Origin: Flavobacteriales bacterium UBA2426
GTDB taxonomy: Bacteria; Bacteroidota; Bacteroidia; Flavobacteriales_F; PHOS-HE28
DNA length: 23,653 nt
Direction: 5' to 3'
NCBI GenBank assembly: GCA_002342985.1
Contig: DDRC01000001.1
Location: 30,026-53,678, forward strand
Made by a program: the position numbers and the translations under genes
Part shown: positions 7,559 through 15,054 of the stretch, one piece after another
How positions within the stretch are numbered: the stretch's first letter is position 1
How the letters are laid out: each line of letters opens with the position of its first letter
The notes under the pieces: model-generated
What the model was told of the DNA's origin: nothing
Seen by the model: the letters and a program-made list of their open reading frames with translations, nothing else
Databases searched by the model: none

Positions 7559-10500
7559 ATGGGCACGCCGAAATCCCTTGGCCGGTTCCTCGTTTTCTTG
7601 AGCGTCATCGGTGCGGCAGCGCATACCGAGACCAGGGCACAGACGCTGCAGCCCAACTTCAGCGATGCCTTGGTCATGGGGGGCTGGACGGAACCGGTGG
7701 GTGCCACCTGGGACGCCAATGGCCGGCTGTATGTGTGGGAGAAGCGCGGCATGGTCTGGATCGTCGAGAACGGCGTTCGCCTGCCCAACCCCCTGCTCAA
7801 TATCAGCGACGAGGTGGGCAATTGGCGAGACCATGGCTTCCTCGGCTTCGCGCTCGACCCGGCCTTCCTCAGCAATGGTCGGATCTACTGCATGTACGCG
7901 GTGGACCGGCACCACCTGATGAACCATGGGACAGCCGGCTACAATCCCAATACGAACGAGTACTACGCGGCGACGATCATGCGCATCACGCGCTACACCG
8001 CGCAAGGCCCCTCATTCAGCACCGTCGATTACGGGAGCCGTACGGTGCTCCTTGGAGAAACGCGGCAGACCGGGGTGCCGCTCCTGCATGAGTCGCACAG
8101 CACCGGTTCGCTCATGTTCGGCAGCGACGGCACCCTGCTCGCCACCCTCGGCGACGGCGCCAGCTACAACCTGGTGGATGTGGGCAGCAGCAGCGACACC
8201 TATTGGGCCCAAGCGCTTGCGGATGGAATCATCAGGCCGGCCGAGAACGTGGGCGCCATGCGCTCGCAGCTGCTGGACTGCTTCAATGGGAAGCTCCTGC
8301 GCATGGACCCGAACACCGGCGATGGCGTGCCCAGCAATCCGTGGTACGACCCCGTGGCCCCGCGGTCACCGCGCTCGCGCGTTTGGGCGCTGGGCTTGCG
8401 GAATCCCTACAGGGCCACCATCAAGCCCAACAGCGGCAGCACGGATCCGGCGGATGGGCGCCCCGGCGTGGTCTACATCGGTGATGTGCAGTGGGGGACC
8501 TGGGAGGACCTCAACGTCTGCACGGAGGGCGGCATGAACTTCGGATGGCCCCTTTTCGAAGGCCTCACCCCGCAATCGGGGTACATGGCCGCGTTGACGG
8601 CCAATCTGGACGCACCGAACCCGCTGCACGATGGCGTGAGCTGCAATCTGCCGTTCCTGCGGTTCCAGGACCTGCTCAAGCAGGATACCCCCGTACACCT
8701 CAACGGGCACCCGAATCCCTGCAATCCGCAGGTGCAGATCCCCAATTCCATCCCCAAGTTCTTCCATGCCCGGCCGGCCATCGATTGGCTGCACGGGAAC
8801 CAATCGCGCTGCGGGGGCTTCTCGGGCAGCACCGCCATCACCTTCGACCTCGATGCATCGGGTTCTCCTGTGCCGGGACCGCGGTTCGGCGGGAACTGCG
8901 CGGTGGGAGGACCGTGGATGGCCGGGGAGAACATGCCCGTGGGCTATCAGAACAGCACCTTCCATGGCGACTATGCCAGCGGCTGGATCCGCCGCTTCAA
9001 ATTCGATGAGCAGGACCAGCCCGTCAGCGTGCACGATTTCGCGAGCGGCCTGGGCGCCGTGGTGTGGATCGGTGCCGGCCCTGATGGCTGCGTGTGGTAC
9101 ATGCGCTATAACACGAACGAACTGAGGCGGATCTGCTATACGCTTGCGGTCAACCTCCCACCGGCAGCCGTGGCCGCCCAGAGTATCCAATACGGCCCGG
9201 GCCCCTTGGAGGTGCAGTTCGATGCCAGTGGCAGCTCCGATCCGGAGAATGGAGCGCTTACCTACTTGTGGGATTTCGGCGATGGGGGCCCGACGTCCAC
9301 CGCCATCAGCCCCATGCGCACATTCACGGCTGCACCTGGCGTTCCGGCCTCCTACACGGTCTCGCTCACGGTGACCGACAACATCGGGCAATCGGCCACC
9401 ACCACGTTGCTGGTCTCGGTGAACAATACGCCGCCGCAAGTGGCCATCACCAGCATACCGGCCGATGGGTATTTCCCTGTGGGCATCGATACCACCTACC
9501 AGCTAACGGCCAGCGTGACGGATGCCGAGCATGGGCCGGCCCAGCTCACCTATGCTTGGCGGACCACCTTGCACCACAATACGCACATCCACCCGGAGGC
9601 CATCGATCCCAATGCCTCCACCAGCACCGTCATCAGCGGCGTGGGGTGCGATGGAGAGTCCTACTTCTACATCATTGAACTCACCGTGACCGATGCCGGC
9701 GGTCTCAGCACCACCGTCCAGCGACGCCTCGATCCGCGGTGCCAGGCCATCGCACCCACGGCTATCATCCTCGCCAATGCTTCCGCTGGAGCGGGCCCCC
9801 TGAATGTGCAGTTCGATGGTACCAGCTCTTATGATCCCGGAACCATCACCGCCTACCACTGGGACTTCGGCGATGGCACATTCAGCAGCCAGGCCTCACC
9901 GGCCAAGGTGTTCTCTGAATCGGGCGAACATCAGGTGACCCTCACGGTGACCGATGACGACGGGCTCACCGGGCAGGCCATCCGTGTGATCACCGTGCTG
10001 AGCTTCGCCCCGCCGCAATGCGTGGGCGCCACCGGCAGCCTGCTCCGCGAGCTCTGGACCGGCATCGGCGGGTCAGCCCTTTCCGACCTGACCACCCATC
10101 CGAACTATCCGGGAAGCCCGAATAGCGTGTCCTATCCCACCTTGTTCCAAGGCCCCACAAACCTCACCAACAATTATGGCACCCGGGTGCGCGGGTACAT
10201 CATCGCACCCCAGACGGGCAATTACGTCTTTACGCTCACAAGCGACGACGCCAGCATGCTCTACCTCAGCCCCAACGCGGAGCCCCAACATGCCCAGCCC
10301 ATCTGCAGTGTGCCGGGCTGGACCAACGAGACGGAATACACCAAGTACCCATCGCAGGTGAGCGCGGCCATCCCTTTGGTGGCCGGGCGTTACTACTACG
10401 TGGAGCTCCTTCACAAGGAGGGCAGTGGCGGCGATCATTTCGCGGTGCGATGGCAGACCCCTTCCAACGCGAATCGCACGGTGATCCCTGGCTCGGTGCT

Positions 10501-11260
10501 GGCGCGTTGGCAGAACTGCCAGCCCAGCGTGCGGCTGAGAACCGCGCTTCAAGGGCCTTGGGAGGCCTCCACCGCCCTGATGCGCGATGATCTGCGTGCG
10601 GGCGGTCTGGTGCCGTTGGCGGAGCCCTATGCCGGGCTTGGCTTCCCGCAGGTGGGCGGCGGCGGCGAGGCCACCAGCGCAGCCCGATTATCGCAGACGG
10701 GCAAGAATGCCGTGGTCGATTGGGTGCGGGTGGAATTGCGCAACAAGAACAATCCAGCACAGGTGGTAGCCACGCGGTCGGCCCTGTTGGAGCGCGACGG
10801 TGACATCGTCGGCACGGATGGCTATTCCAGGCTGGTCTTCAATGTGCCGACGGACAACTACTACGTGGCCGTGCGGCATCGCAACCATTTCGGCGCGATG
10901 ACCTTGTCTGCCGTAGCCCTGGGTGCCCATGAGACGGGCATCGATTTCACCCAATCCGGCGTTGCGGCCTGGGGAAGCGATGCACGCGCAACGCTGCCCA
11001 ATGGGCGGCGGGCCCAATGGTCGGGCAATGTGCTCCGTGATGCGAGCATCCGGTATGTTGGGGAGAACAACGACAGAGACCCTATCCTGGCCATCATCGG
11101 CGGGTCGGTGCCGAACAGCACCATTACCGGATACCACGCGGCGGACGTCAACCTCGATGGCGTGGTGCGCTATGTGGGCAACGCCAATGATCGCGATCCG
11201 ATCCTGGTGAACATCGGCGGGTCCACGCCGAATAGCGTCCGGCAGGAGCAGCTTCCGTGA
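7559..11260 (+). CDS. Giant secreted sugar-dehydrogenase-like protein with PKD, PA14 and dockerin-like domains (copy B)
   Basis: The 1233-residue product is collinear with copy A along its whole length and, by eye, about two thirds identical. The signal peptide (LGRFLVFLSVIGAAAHTETRAQ) is divergent while the mature part is conserved. Order: dehydrogenase propeller ~28-525 (WDANGRLYVWEKRGMVWIVE; RVWALGLRNPYR; IGDVQWGTWEDLNV), PKD ~530-620 (YLWDFGDGGP), a second Ig/PKD-like domain, PKD ~730-815 (YHWDFGDGTF), PA14-like ~820-980 (YYYVELLHKEGSGGDHF), the beta-rich domain with ALLERDGDIVGTDGYSRLVF, then two dockerin-like repeats and a terminal EQLP. The ATG at 7559 is the only start that gives a signal peptide. 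Ligand-binding PKD and PA14 modules suggest a polysaccharide-facing extracellular role; this is inference from domain content. It has its own promoter and ends 8 bases before an opposite-strand small ORF. Confidence 0.9.
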   Translation: MGTPKSLGRFLVFLSVIGAAAHTETRAQTLQPNFSDALVMGGWTEPVGATWDANGRLYVWEKRGMVWIVENGVRLPNPLLNISDEVGNWRDHGFLGFALDPAFLSNGRIYCMYAVDRHHLMNHGTAGYNPNTNEYYAATIMRITRYTAQGPSFSTVDYGSRTVLLGETRQTGVPLLHESHSTGSLMFGSDGTLLATLGDGASYNLVDVGSSSDTYWAQALADGIIRPAENVGAMRSQLLDCFNGKLLRMDPNTGDGVPSNPWYDPVAPRSPRSRVWALGLRNPYRATIKPNSGSTDPADGRPGVVYIGDVQWGTWEDLNVCTEGGMNFGWPLFEGLTPQSGYMAALTANLDAPNPLHDGVSCNLPFLRFQDLLKQDTPVHLNGHPNPCNPQVQIPNSIPKFFHARPAIDWLHGNQSRCGGFSGSTAITFDLDASGSPVPGPRFGGNCAVGGPWMAGENMPVGYQNSTFHGDYASGWIRRFKFDEQDQPVSVHDFASGLGAVVWIGAGPDGCVWYMRYNTNELRRICYTLAVNLPPAAVAAQSIQYGPGPLEVQFDASGSSDPENGALTYLWDFGDGGPTSTAISPMRTFTAAPGVPASYTVSLTVTDNIGQSATTTLLVSVNNTPPQVAITSIPADGYFPVGIDTTYQLTASVTDAEHGPAQLTYAWRTTLHHNTHIHPEAIDPNASTSTVISGVGCDGESYFYIIELTVTDAGGLSTTVQRRLDPRCQAIAPTAIILANASAGAGPLNVQFDGTSSYDPGTITAYHWDFGDGTFSSQASPAKVFSESGEHQVTLTVTDDDGLTGQAIRVITVLSFAPPQCVGATGSLLRELWTGIGGSALSDLTTHPNYPGSPNSVSYPTLFQGPTNLTNNYGTRVRGYIIAPQTGNYVFTLTSDDASMLYLSPNAEPQHAQPICSVPGWTNETEYTKYPSQVSAAIPLVAGRYYYVELLHKEGSGGDHFAVRWQTPSNANRTVIPGSVLARWQNCQPSVRLRTALQGPWEASTALMRDDLRAGGLVPLAEPYAGLGFPQVGGGGEATSAARLSQTGKNAVVDWVRVELRNKNNPAQVVATRSALLERDGDIVGTDGYSRLVFNVPTDNYYVAVRHRNHFGAMTLSAVALGAHETGIDFTQSGVAAWGSDARATLPNGRRAQWSGNVLRDASIRYVGENNDRDPILAIIGGSVPNSTITGYHAADVNLDGVVRYVGNANDRDPILVNIGGSTPNSVRQEQLP
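11018..11257 (+). repeat. Two dockerin-like calcium-loop repeats, copy B
   Basis: Units GNVLRDASIRYVG-NDRDPILAIIGG and ADVNLDGVVRYVG-NDRDPILVNIGG. Here the first loop has lost ligand positions (Asp to Asn, Asn to Leu, Gly to Ala) and the second is intact, the reverse of copy A. The NDRDPIL core is unchanged in all four units. Confidence 0.65.
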
Positions 11261-11267
11261 TGCATGT

Positions 11268-11423
11268 TCAGGCCTGGCGGCCGCGAGCACGCAGGTAGGC
11301 GTCGAGGGCCTTTCCGCGCGGTGCAGTGAGTACGCTCGAGAGCACGGCCTTGGTTCGCGCATCCAGCACGCGCTCATCGCTGTGGTCCTTGGTGCGCATC
11401 GCGAATCGTTTCCCGGTGGTCAT
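11268..11423 (-). CDS. Possible 51-residue basic protein
   Basis: A short frame opens with the ATG at 11423 and encodes a basic peptide (MTTGKRFAMRTKDHSDER at the start, AYLRARGRQA at the end). Third codon positions are mostly G or C, as in neighbouring real genes. On the minus strand a GAGCTTCG element (11445-11452) ends 21 bases upstream, a one-base variant of the window's recurrent -7-like element. No family is recognised, and there is no signal peptide or membrane span. It lies 107 bases downstream of the beta-propeller gene on the same strand and almost touches the end of copy B. It may be a small regulatory or nucleoid-type protein, or a chance frame; composition and position slightly favour coding. 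Confidence 0.45.
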   Translation of the reverse strand: MTTGKRFAMRTKDHSDERVLDARTKAVLSSVLTAPRGKALDAYLRARGRQA

Positions 11424-11530
11424 GGCGGTTCGGTTTGGATGATGCGAAGCTCCATGGCCATCGTAACCTCCGCCATACCCCGATCGCGGTAAACGGAAGG
11501 CCGACTGTGCACAAGCAGTCGTTCGGAAGG

Positions 11531-12703
11531 TCAATTGCCGTTCGGGTCCCGCCGGATCGCGAGCACCTGGCGCGCGGCGTCGGTGAAGGCCCAGCCGGTG
11601 GCAATGAAGCCATCGGGAAGCGCGTGGATGGCCTGTAGCCGCTCCTCCTTGCCGAGGTCCCACGTGCGCTGCCAGATCACCTGCCCCTGCGCATCGAGGC
11701 GATAGGCGAGGGCATCGCTGGTGGCGCTGATGGGACTCCGCTCGCCGCCGACGAGGATATCCCCATTGCCGGCGATGTCAAGGCACCACGCGCGCCGGTC
11801 GAACAGCGTATCGCCGATGGCCCGCGTCCAAAGGGAGTCGCCATTCAGGTCGAAGGCCACCAGGTAGACATGGTCCTTGCGACGCTGCTCGGTGAAATCG
11901 TAGGCCCCATCGCTGCTCGTGGTGCCCGCCAGCAGGAACGATCCCGGCCCGATGGCCTTCAGGCCACGGCCGACCTCCTGGCCGATGCCGCCCCAGGATG
12001 TGGTCCAGGCGATGGTGCCATCCAGTCCCAATCGCGCCAGGAACGCATCCGAGGTGCCGCCGAAGTTGGCCTGGCGGCCTGTGATGAGGACATCGCTGCC
12101 TTGCACTTCAAGGGCAAGCGCTTCCTCGTCGCTCAGGTCGCCCACCGCCTGGCTCCAGAGCAATGCTCCATCCGAGTCGAATCGGCATACCCACGCATCG
12201 TGACCGGACCCGATGGAGCGCACGCCCGCCGCGATGGCCCCACCGTCCGGTAGACCGCTCACGCAGAGGTATTGCTGGTCTCCGGGTGCTGTTGGATGCG
12301 CAATCCAGTCAGTGCCGCCATCCGCAAGGAGCTTCACCACGAGGCCGTCATGTTGGCTTGAGTCCGGCGCGAAACGGCTTCCGGCGAGGAAAGCCCCGCC
12401 GCCGGTGGCGGGTGCCATGCCCTGCAGGAAGACGATGCCGTCCAGACCGGCAATCGGTTCCCAGGAGAGCGCACTCCCATTCGCCGCGATCCGCAGGAGC
12501 TCACCCGTGAACGCCGGTTCGCTTGCCGTGTGCCTTCTGGTGGCGATGGCGAAACCGGCGCCTTCCTGCACGATCCCGACGCCATCCTCCGCCTTGGGGC
12601 CGCCGAACGTGTTGACGAACCCCTGGCCTGCTGCAATGCTCGGACCGGCAAGGAGAGCCGCAAGGGTCAGCTCAAAGGGTGCGGTGCGGAATCGAAGGGT
12701 CAT
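11531..12703 (-). CDS. Secreted beta-propeller repeat protein
   Basis: The 390-residue protein starts with a signal peptide (FELTLAALLAGPSIAAGQ). It then shows repeated ~50-residue blades of the type 'GF.(I/L)AG.......DA(W/F)(V/L).R.D.DG...W', for example DAWVCRFDSDGALLWSQAVG, DAFLARLGLDGTIAWTTSWG and DALAYRLDAQGQVIWQRTW. These resemble the delta-60/SBBP-type or PQQ-like blades common in secreted Bacteroidota proteins. No enzyme active site is evident. The protein stops right after the last blade (AIRRDPNGN), with no recognisable type IX sorting domain. The ATG at 12703 lies 7 bases after a TAAGTTCG element, and the gene is divergent from the PAP2 gene with a 45-base gap. Likely a periplasmic or surface protein of unknown partner. 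Confidence 0.75.
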   Translation of the reverse strand: MTLRFRTAPFELTLAALLAGPSIAAGQGFVNTFGGPKAEDGVGIVQEGAGFAIATRRHTASEPAFTGELLRIAANGSALSWEPIAGLDGIVFLQGMAPATGGGAFLAGSRFAPDSSQHDGLVVKLLADGGTDWIAHPTAPGDQQYLCVSGLPDGGAIAAGVRSIGSGHDAWVCRFDSDGALLWSQAVGDLSDEEALALEVQGSDVLITGRQANFGGTSDAFLARLGLDGTIAWTTSWGGIGQEVGRGLKAIGPGSFLLAGTTSSDGAYDFTEQRRKDHVYLVAFDLNGDSLWTRAIGDTLFDRRAWCLDIAGNGDILVGGERSPISATSDALAYRLDAQGQVIWQRTWDLGKEERLQAIHALPDGFIATGWAFTDAARQVLAIRRDPNGN

Positions 12704-12710
12704 GGCGGAA

Positions 12711-12718
12711 CGAACTTA
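12711..12718 (-). promoter_or_regulatory. -7-like element TAAGTTCG before the beta-propeller gene
   Basis: The minus strand reads TAAGTTCG, ending 7 bases before the ATG at 12703. It is back to back with the plus-strand element at 12737-12744, with 18 bases between them, so the two transcription start regions almost meet. The spacing predicts a leaderless or nearly leaderless mRNA. Confidence 0.45.
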
Positions 12719-12736
12719 AGGCCTCAGCCTGCCGAT

Positions 12737-12744
12737 TAGCTTCG
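12737..12744 (+). promoter_or_regulatory. -7-like element TAGCTTCG before the PAP2 gene
   Basis: TAGCTTCG is identical to the element before copy B (7523-7530). Four bases (CCGC) separate it from the ATG at 12749. No upstream TTG is found at the usual distance, because that stretch is occupied by the divergent element. Confidence 0.45.
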
Positions 12745-12748
12745 CCGC

Positions 12749-13414
12749 ATGCGAAGGGAGCATGCGGCGGCCTTGCGGTTCACCTTGATGTGGGGGGCGC
12801 TCTTTGCGATCGGGCTGTTCTTGGTGGCCACGCAGGAGAAGCTGGCCCTCCACCGTGCCGTGAATGCGATCCATGGCCCTGGGCTCGATTGGTTCTTCAG
12901 TTGGTTCACGCATACGGCCGACGGGCTGGTGCCTGCGGGGCTCGCGCTGGCGCTCCTGTTCGTGCGCGATGTCCGCGCCTTCCTGATGATGGGCTTGAGT
13001 TGCGGCATCAGCGCGATCGCCGTTCAGCTCTTGAAGCGGCAGGTCTTCAGCGACATGCACCGCCCATCGGCCTTCCGCGATCACCTCGGCGACCTGCACT
13101 GGGTGGAGGGGGTGGACCTCCATGGTCATTTCAGCTTCCCGAGCGGACACAGCACGGCGGCGTTCAGCATGTGCTTCGCATTGGCCGTCATACTGTCGAG
13201 GCCCAGGTTGGCCATGCCCTTTGCGGTGCTCGCCGCGCTGATGGCCTGGTCGAGGGTCTACCTCTCGCAGCACTTCCTGCAGGATGCGGTGGCAGGCTCG
13301 CTGCTCGGCACTGCAGCTGCGTTCGGCATCTACTGGGCGCTCTACCGTTCGCCGATGAGCGGCAGGCCTTGGCTTGATGCCCGTCTCATGGTGCCGGGGC
13401 GCCGAAAGGCTTGA
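12749..13414 (+). CDS. PAP2-family membrane phosphatase
   Basis: PAP2 enzymes remove phosphate from lipid phosphates such as phosphatidic acid or undecaprenyl pyrophosphate. The 221-residue protein has about five to six hydrophobic segments and all three phosphatase signatures: LKRQVFSDMHRP (C1, residues ~93-104, with the Lys-to-Arg-Pro spacing longer than the classical K-x6-RP), FPSGHS (C2, ~130) with its catalytic His, and SRVYLSQHFLQDAVAGS (C3, ~168-184) with the nucleophilic His and Asp. Active-site loops should face the periplasm. The ATG at 12749 is supported by the adjacent TAGCTTCG element. It converges with the 13439-14557 gene, the stops being 24 bases apart. Substrate cannot be told from the sequence; undecaprenyl pyrophosphate is a reasonable candidate. 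Confidence 0.88.
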   Translation: MRREHAAALRFTLMWGALFAIGLFLVATQEKLALHRAVNAIHGPGLDWFFSWFTHTADGLVPAGLALALLFVRDVRAFLMMGLSCGISAIAVQLLKRQVFSDMHRPSAFRDHLGDLHWVEGVDLHGHFSFPSGHSTAAFSMCFALAVILSRPRLAMPFAVLAALMAWSRVYLSQHFLQDAVAGSLLGTAAAFGIYWALYRSPMSGRPWLDARLMVPGRRKA

Positions 13415-13430
13415 GTTGCGGCGCAGGGCT

Positions 13431-13446
13431 GGCCATCCTCATGGCC
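13431..13446. terminator. Possible bidirectional terminator hairpin
   Basis: GGCCAT-CCTC-ATGGCC is a perfect 6-bp stem with a 4-base loop. It lies between the convergent PAP2 and sugar-dehydrogenase genes and covers the stop codon of the latter. There is no T tract on either side, so intrinsic termination is uncertain. Confidence 0.3.
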
Positions 13447-14557
13447 GCGTGTAGGCGATGCGGTAGATCATATCCGCGGCGTCATCGCTCACCAATAGCG
13501 CCCCATCGGGCGCCACCAGCACGTCCGCTGGCCGTCCCCATGCCTTCGAGCCATTGAGCCATCCTTCGGCGAACACTTCGGTACGAGCCGTGCCGTCACC
13601 CTGCGGGAAGGCCACCGACACCCTGTAGCCGATAGGCTTGCTCCGGTTCCAGCTGCCGTGCTCAGCGATGAAGATGGCATGGCGGTACCGCTCGGGGAAC
13701 ATGGATCCCGAGTAGAACCGCATGCCCAAGGGGGCCACATGCGGCCCAAGCCCCGCTGCGGGCGGAGTGAATTCCGCGCACGGCCGCTGCGCTCCGAATT
13801 CAGGGTCGCTGATGTTGCCGGCATGGCAGAAAGGGTATCCGAAATGCGCTCCATCGCGTGGAAGTCGGTTCAATTCGCAATCCGGCGAATCGTCGCCGAG
13901 CCAGTCGCGGCCATTGTCCGTGAACCACAGCTCCCTGGTCGCTGGATGCCAATCGAAGCCCACCGTATTGCGGACGCCATGGGCCACGATCTCACGGCCG
14001 GTGCCATCCGCGTTGATCCGTGTGATGGAGGCATAGGTGCTGTCTGGGCTGAGGCAGATGTTGCACGGGGCACCCACCGGCACGTAAAGCCGGCCGTCCG
14101 GGCCGAAAGCGATGAATTTCCAGCCATGGTGCGTATCCTTCGGATAGGCGTCAGTGACCACCTTGGCCGCAGGTGGTGTGGCAAGCCGGTCCTCGATGGA
14201 GTCGAGGCGCACGATGCGGTCCACCGCGCTCACGTAGAGCGCTCCACTCCGGAAGGCCACACCCACAGGCATGTTCAGGTCTTCGGCCACAATATGCCGT
14301 TCATCGGCCTGGCCGTCCCCGTCGTTGTCGCGAAGCGCGTGCACGACGCCTTCACTGCGGCTGCCAACGAAGAGCGTGCCCCGGTCGCCCCAGCACATGC
14401 CCCGCGCATTGGTGACGCCTTCGGCGAAAACGGTCACCGTGAAGCCGGCCGGCACGCGCAGCTCGTTCACCTTCGGCGAGCCACCCCGGATGCTGGGGAC
14501 GCAGACCGATGCGTTCAGCAGCACCAGCAGCAGCGTTGGGAGCGGCAGCCGTTTCAT
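13439..14557 (-). CDS. Single-domain PQQ-type sugar/sorbosone dehydrogenase-like protein
   Basis: The 372-residue protein has an N-terminal hydrophobic export signal (LPLPTLLLVLLNASVCVPS; the Cys might be lipidated, but the lipobox is poor) followed by a six-bladed glucose/sorbosone dehydrogenase propeller. Visible blades include GMCWGDRGTLFVGSRSEGVV, HHGWKFIAFGPDGRLYVPVG (candidate catalytic His ~142), HGVRNTVGFDWHP, ELWFTDNGRDWLGDD, IFIAEHGSWNRS and WGRPADVLVAPDGALLVSDD. Cysteines cluster around APCNIC, PDCELN, FCHAG and RPCAEF and probably form disulfides, consistent with export. It is a distant relative of the catalytic part of the two giant proteins but lacks their added modules. Its ATG overlaps the uspA stop as ATGA, so translation is likely coupled. 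Substrate is unknown. Confidence 0.85.
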   Translation of the reverse strand: MKRLPLPTLLLVLLNASVCVPSIRGGSPKVNELRVPAGFTVTVFAEGVTNARGMCWGDRGTLFVGSRSEGVVHALRDNDGDGQADERHIVAEDLNMPVGVAFRSGALYVSAVDRIVRLDSIEDRLATPPAAKVVTDAYPKDTHHGWKFIAFGPDGRLYVPVGAPCNICLSPDSTYASITRINADGTGREIVAHGVRNTVGFDWHPATRELWFTDNGRDWLGDDSPDCELNRLPRDGAHFGYPFCHAGNISDPEFGAQRPCAEFTPPAAGLGPHVAPLGMRFYSGSMFPERYRHAIFIAEHGSWNRSKPIGYRVSVAFPQGDGTARTEVFAEGWLNGSKAWGRPADVLVAPDGALLVSDDAADMIYRIAYTRP

Positions 14558-15000
14558 TCAGCCTGGAGCTCGCTGGGTATCACGAGCACCGGAAGACCGC
14601 CCGCTTGGAGAACGGATTGGCTCACGCTTCCCACGAAGGCCCGGAAGAGCGCGCCATGGCCGTGTGAGCCCATCACCACCAGGTCGGCATGGAGCCGCTC
14701 CGCTTCGGTGATGATGGTCTCAGCAGTCGGTCCCTGTACCATCAGGGCCTCCGCATCCAGGCCTGTTCCCTCCTGCGCAGTAGCAAGGTCCTGCAATGCC
14801 GCATGCTCCTTGCGCAATTGTCCGGCAAGGTGGTCACGGATGTATTGGGGGCCTGTGCTGAACCCCACGAAATCCGGCTCTGGCGCGGCGACGTAAATGA
14901 TCCACAGCTTGGCGCCCATCGCCTTCGCCACCGCTGCGGCGTGGGTGATGACCCGCTCCGTGACCGGTGAGAAATCGATGGCTGCGATAATGTTCTTCAT
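14554..15000 (-). CDS. Universal stress protein UspA family
   Basis: The 148-residue protein has the single UspA fold: it begins MKNIIAAIDFSPVTERVITHA, with the conserved Asp in the first strand, and ends with VVMGSHGHGALFRAFVGSVS and LPVLVIP. The G-2x-G-9x-G-S pattern of ATP-binding members is complete, so nucleotide binding is expected. Such proteins act in the cytoplasm in stress survival; the specific target is unknown. It is the first gene of a two-gene unit with the downstream exported propeller protein (ATGA overlap), an unusual partner for a cytoplasmic protein. A TACCTTCA element lies 15 bases upstream. Confidence 0.92.
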   Translation of the reverse strand: MKNIIAAIDFSPVTERVITHAAAVAKAMGAKLWIIYVAAPEPDFVGFSTGPQYIRDHLAGQLRKEHAALQDLATAQEGTGLDAEALMVQGPTAETIITEAERLHADLVVMGSHGHGALFRAFVGSVSQSVLQAGGLPVLVIPSELQAE

Positions 15001-15015
15001 GGCAGGCGTTTGCCG

Positions 15016-15023
15016 TGAAGGTA
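15016..15023 (-). promoter_or_regulatory. -7-like element TACCTTCA before uspA
   Basis: The minus strand reads TACCTTCA, a one-base variant of the recurrent TAnnTTCG, ending 15 bases before the uspA ATG. It sits in the 54-base gap after the basic DNA-binding-like gene. No TTG is seen at a suitable distance. Confidence 0.3.
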
Positions 15024-15054
15024 GATGCCGGGCGGCGCTGCCGGATGAGGCCCG

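Noticed and set aside
11271..11282. GGCC-TGGC-GGCC hairpin as a terminator after copy B
   Set aside because: Only a 4-bp stem with no T tract, and it lies inside the small ORF.
13658..14896. 412-codon plus-strand frame opposite the sugar-dehydrogenase and uspA genes
   Set aside because: Both opposite genes have clear family motifs across the same bases; the product here is low-complexity and unlike any family.
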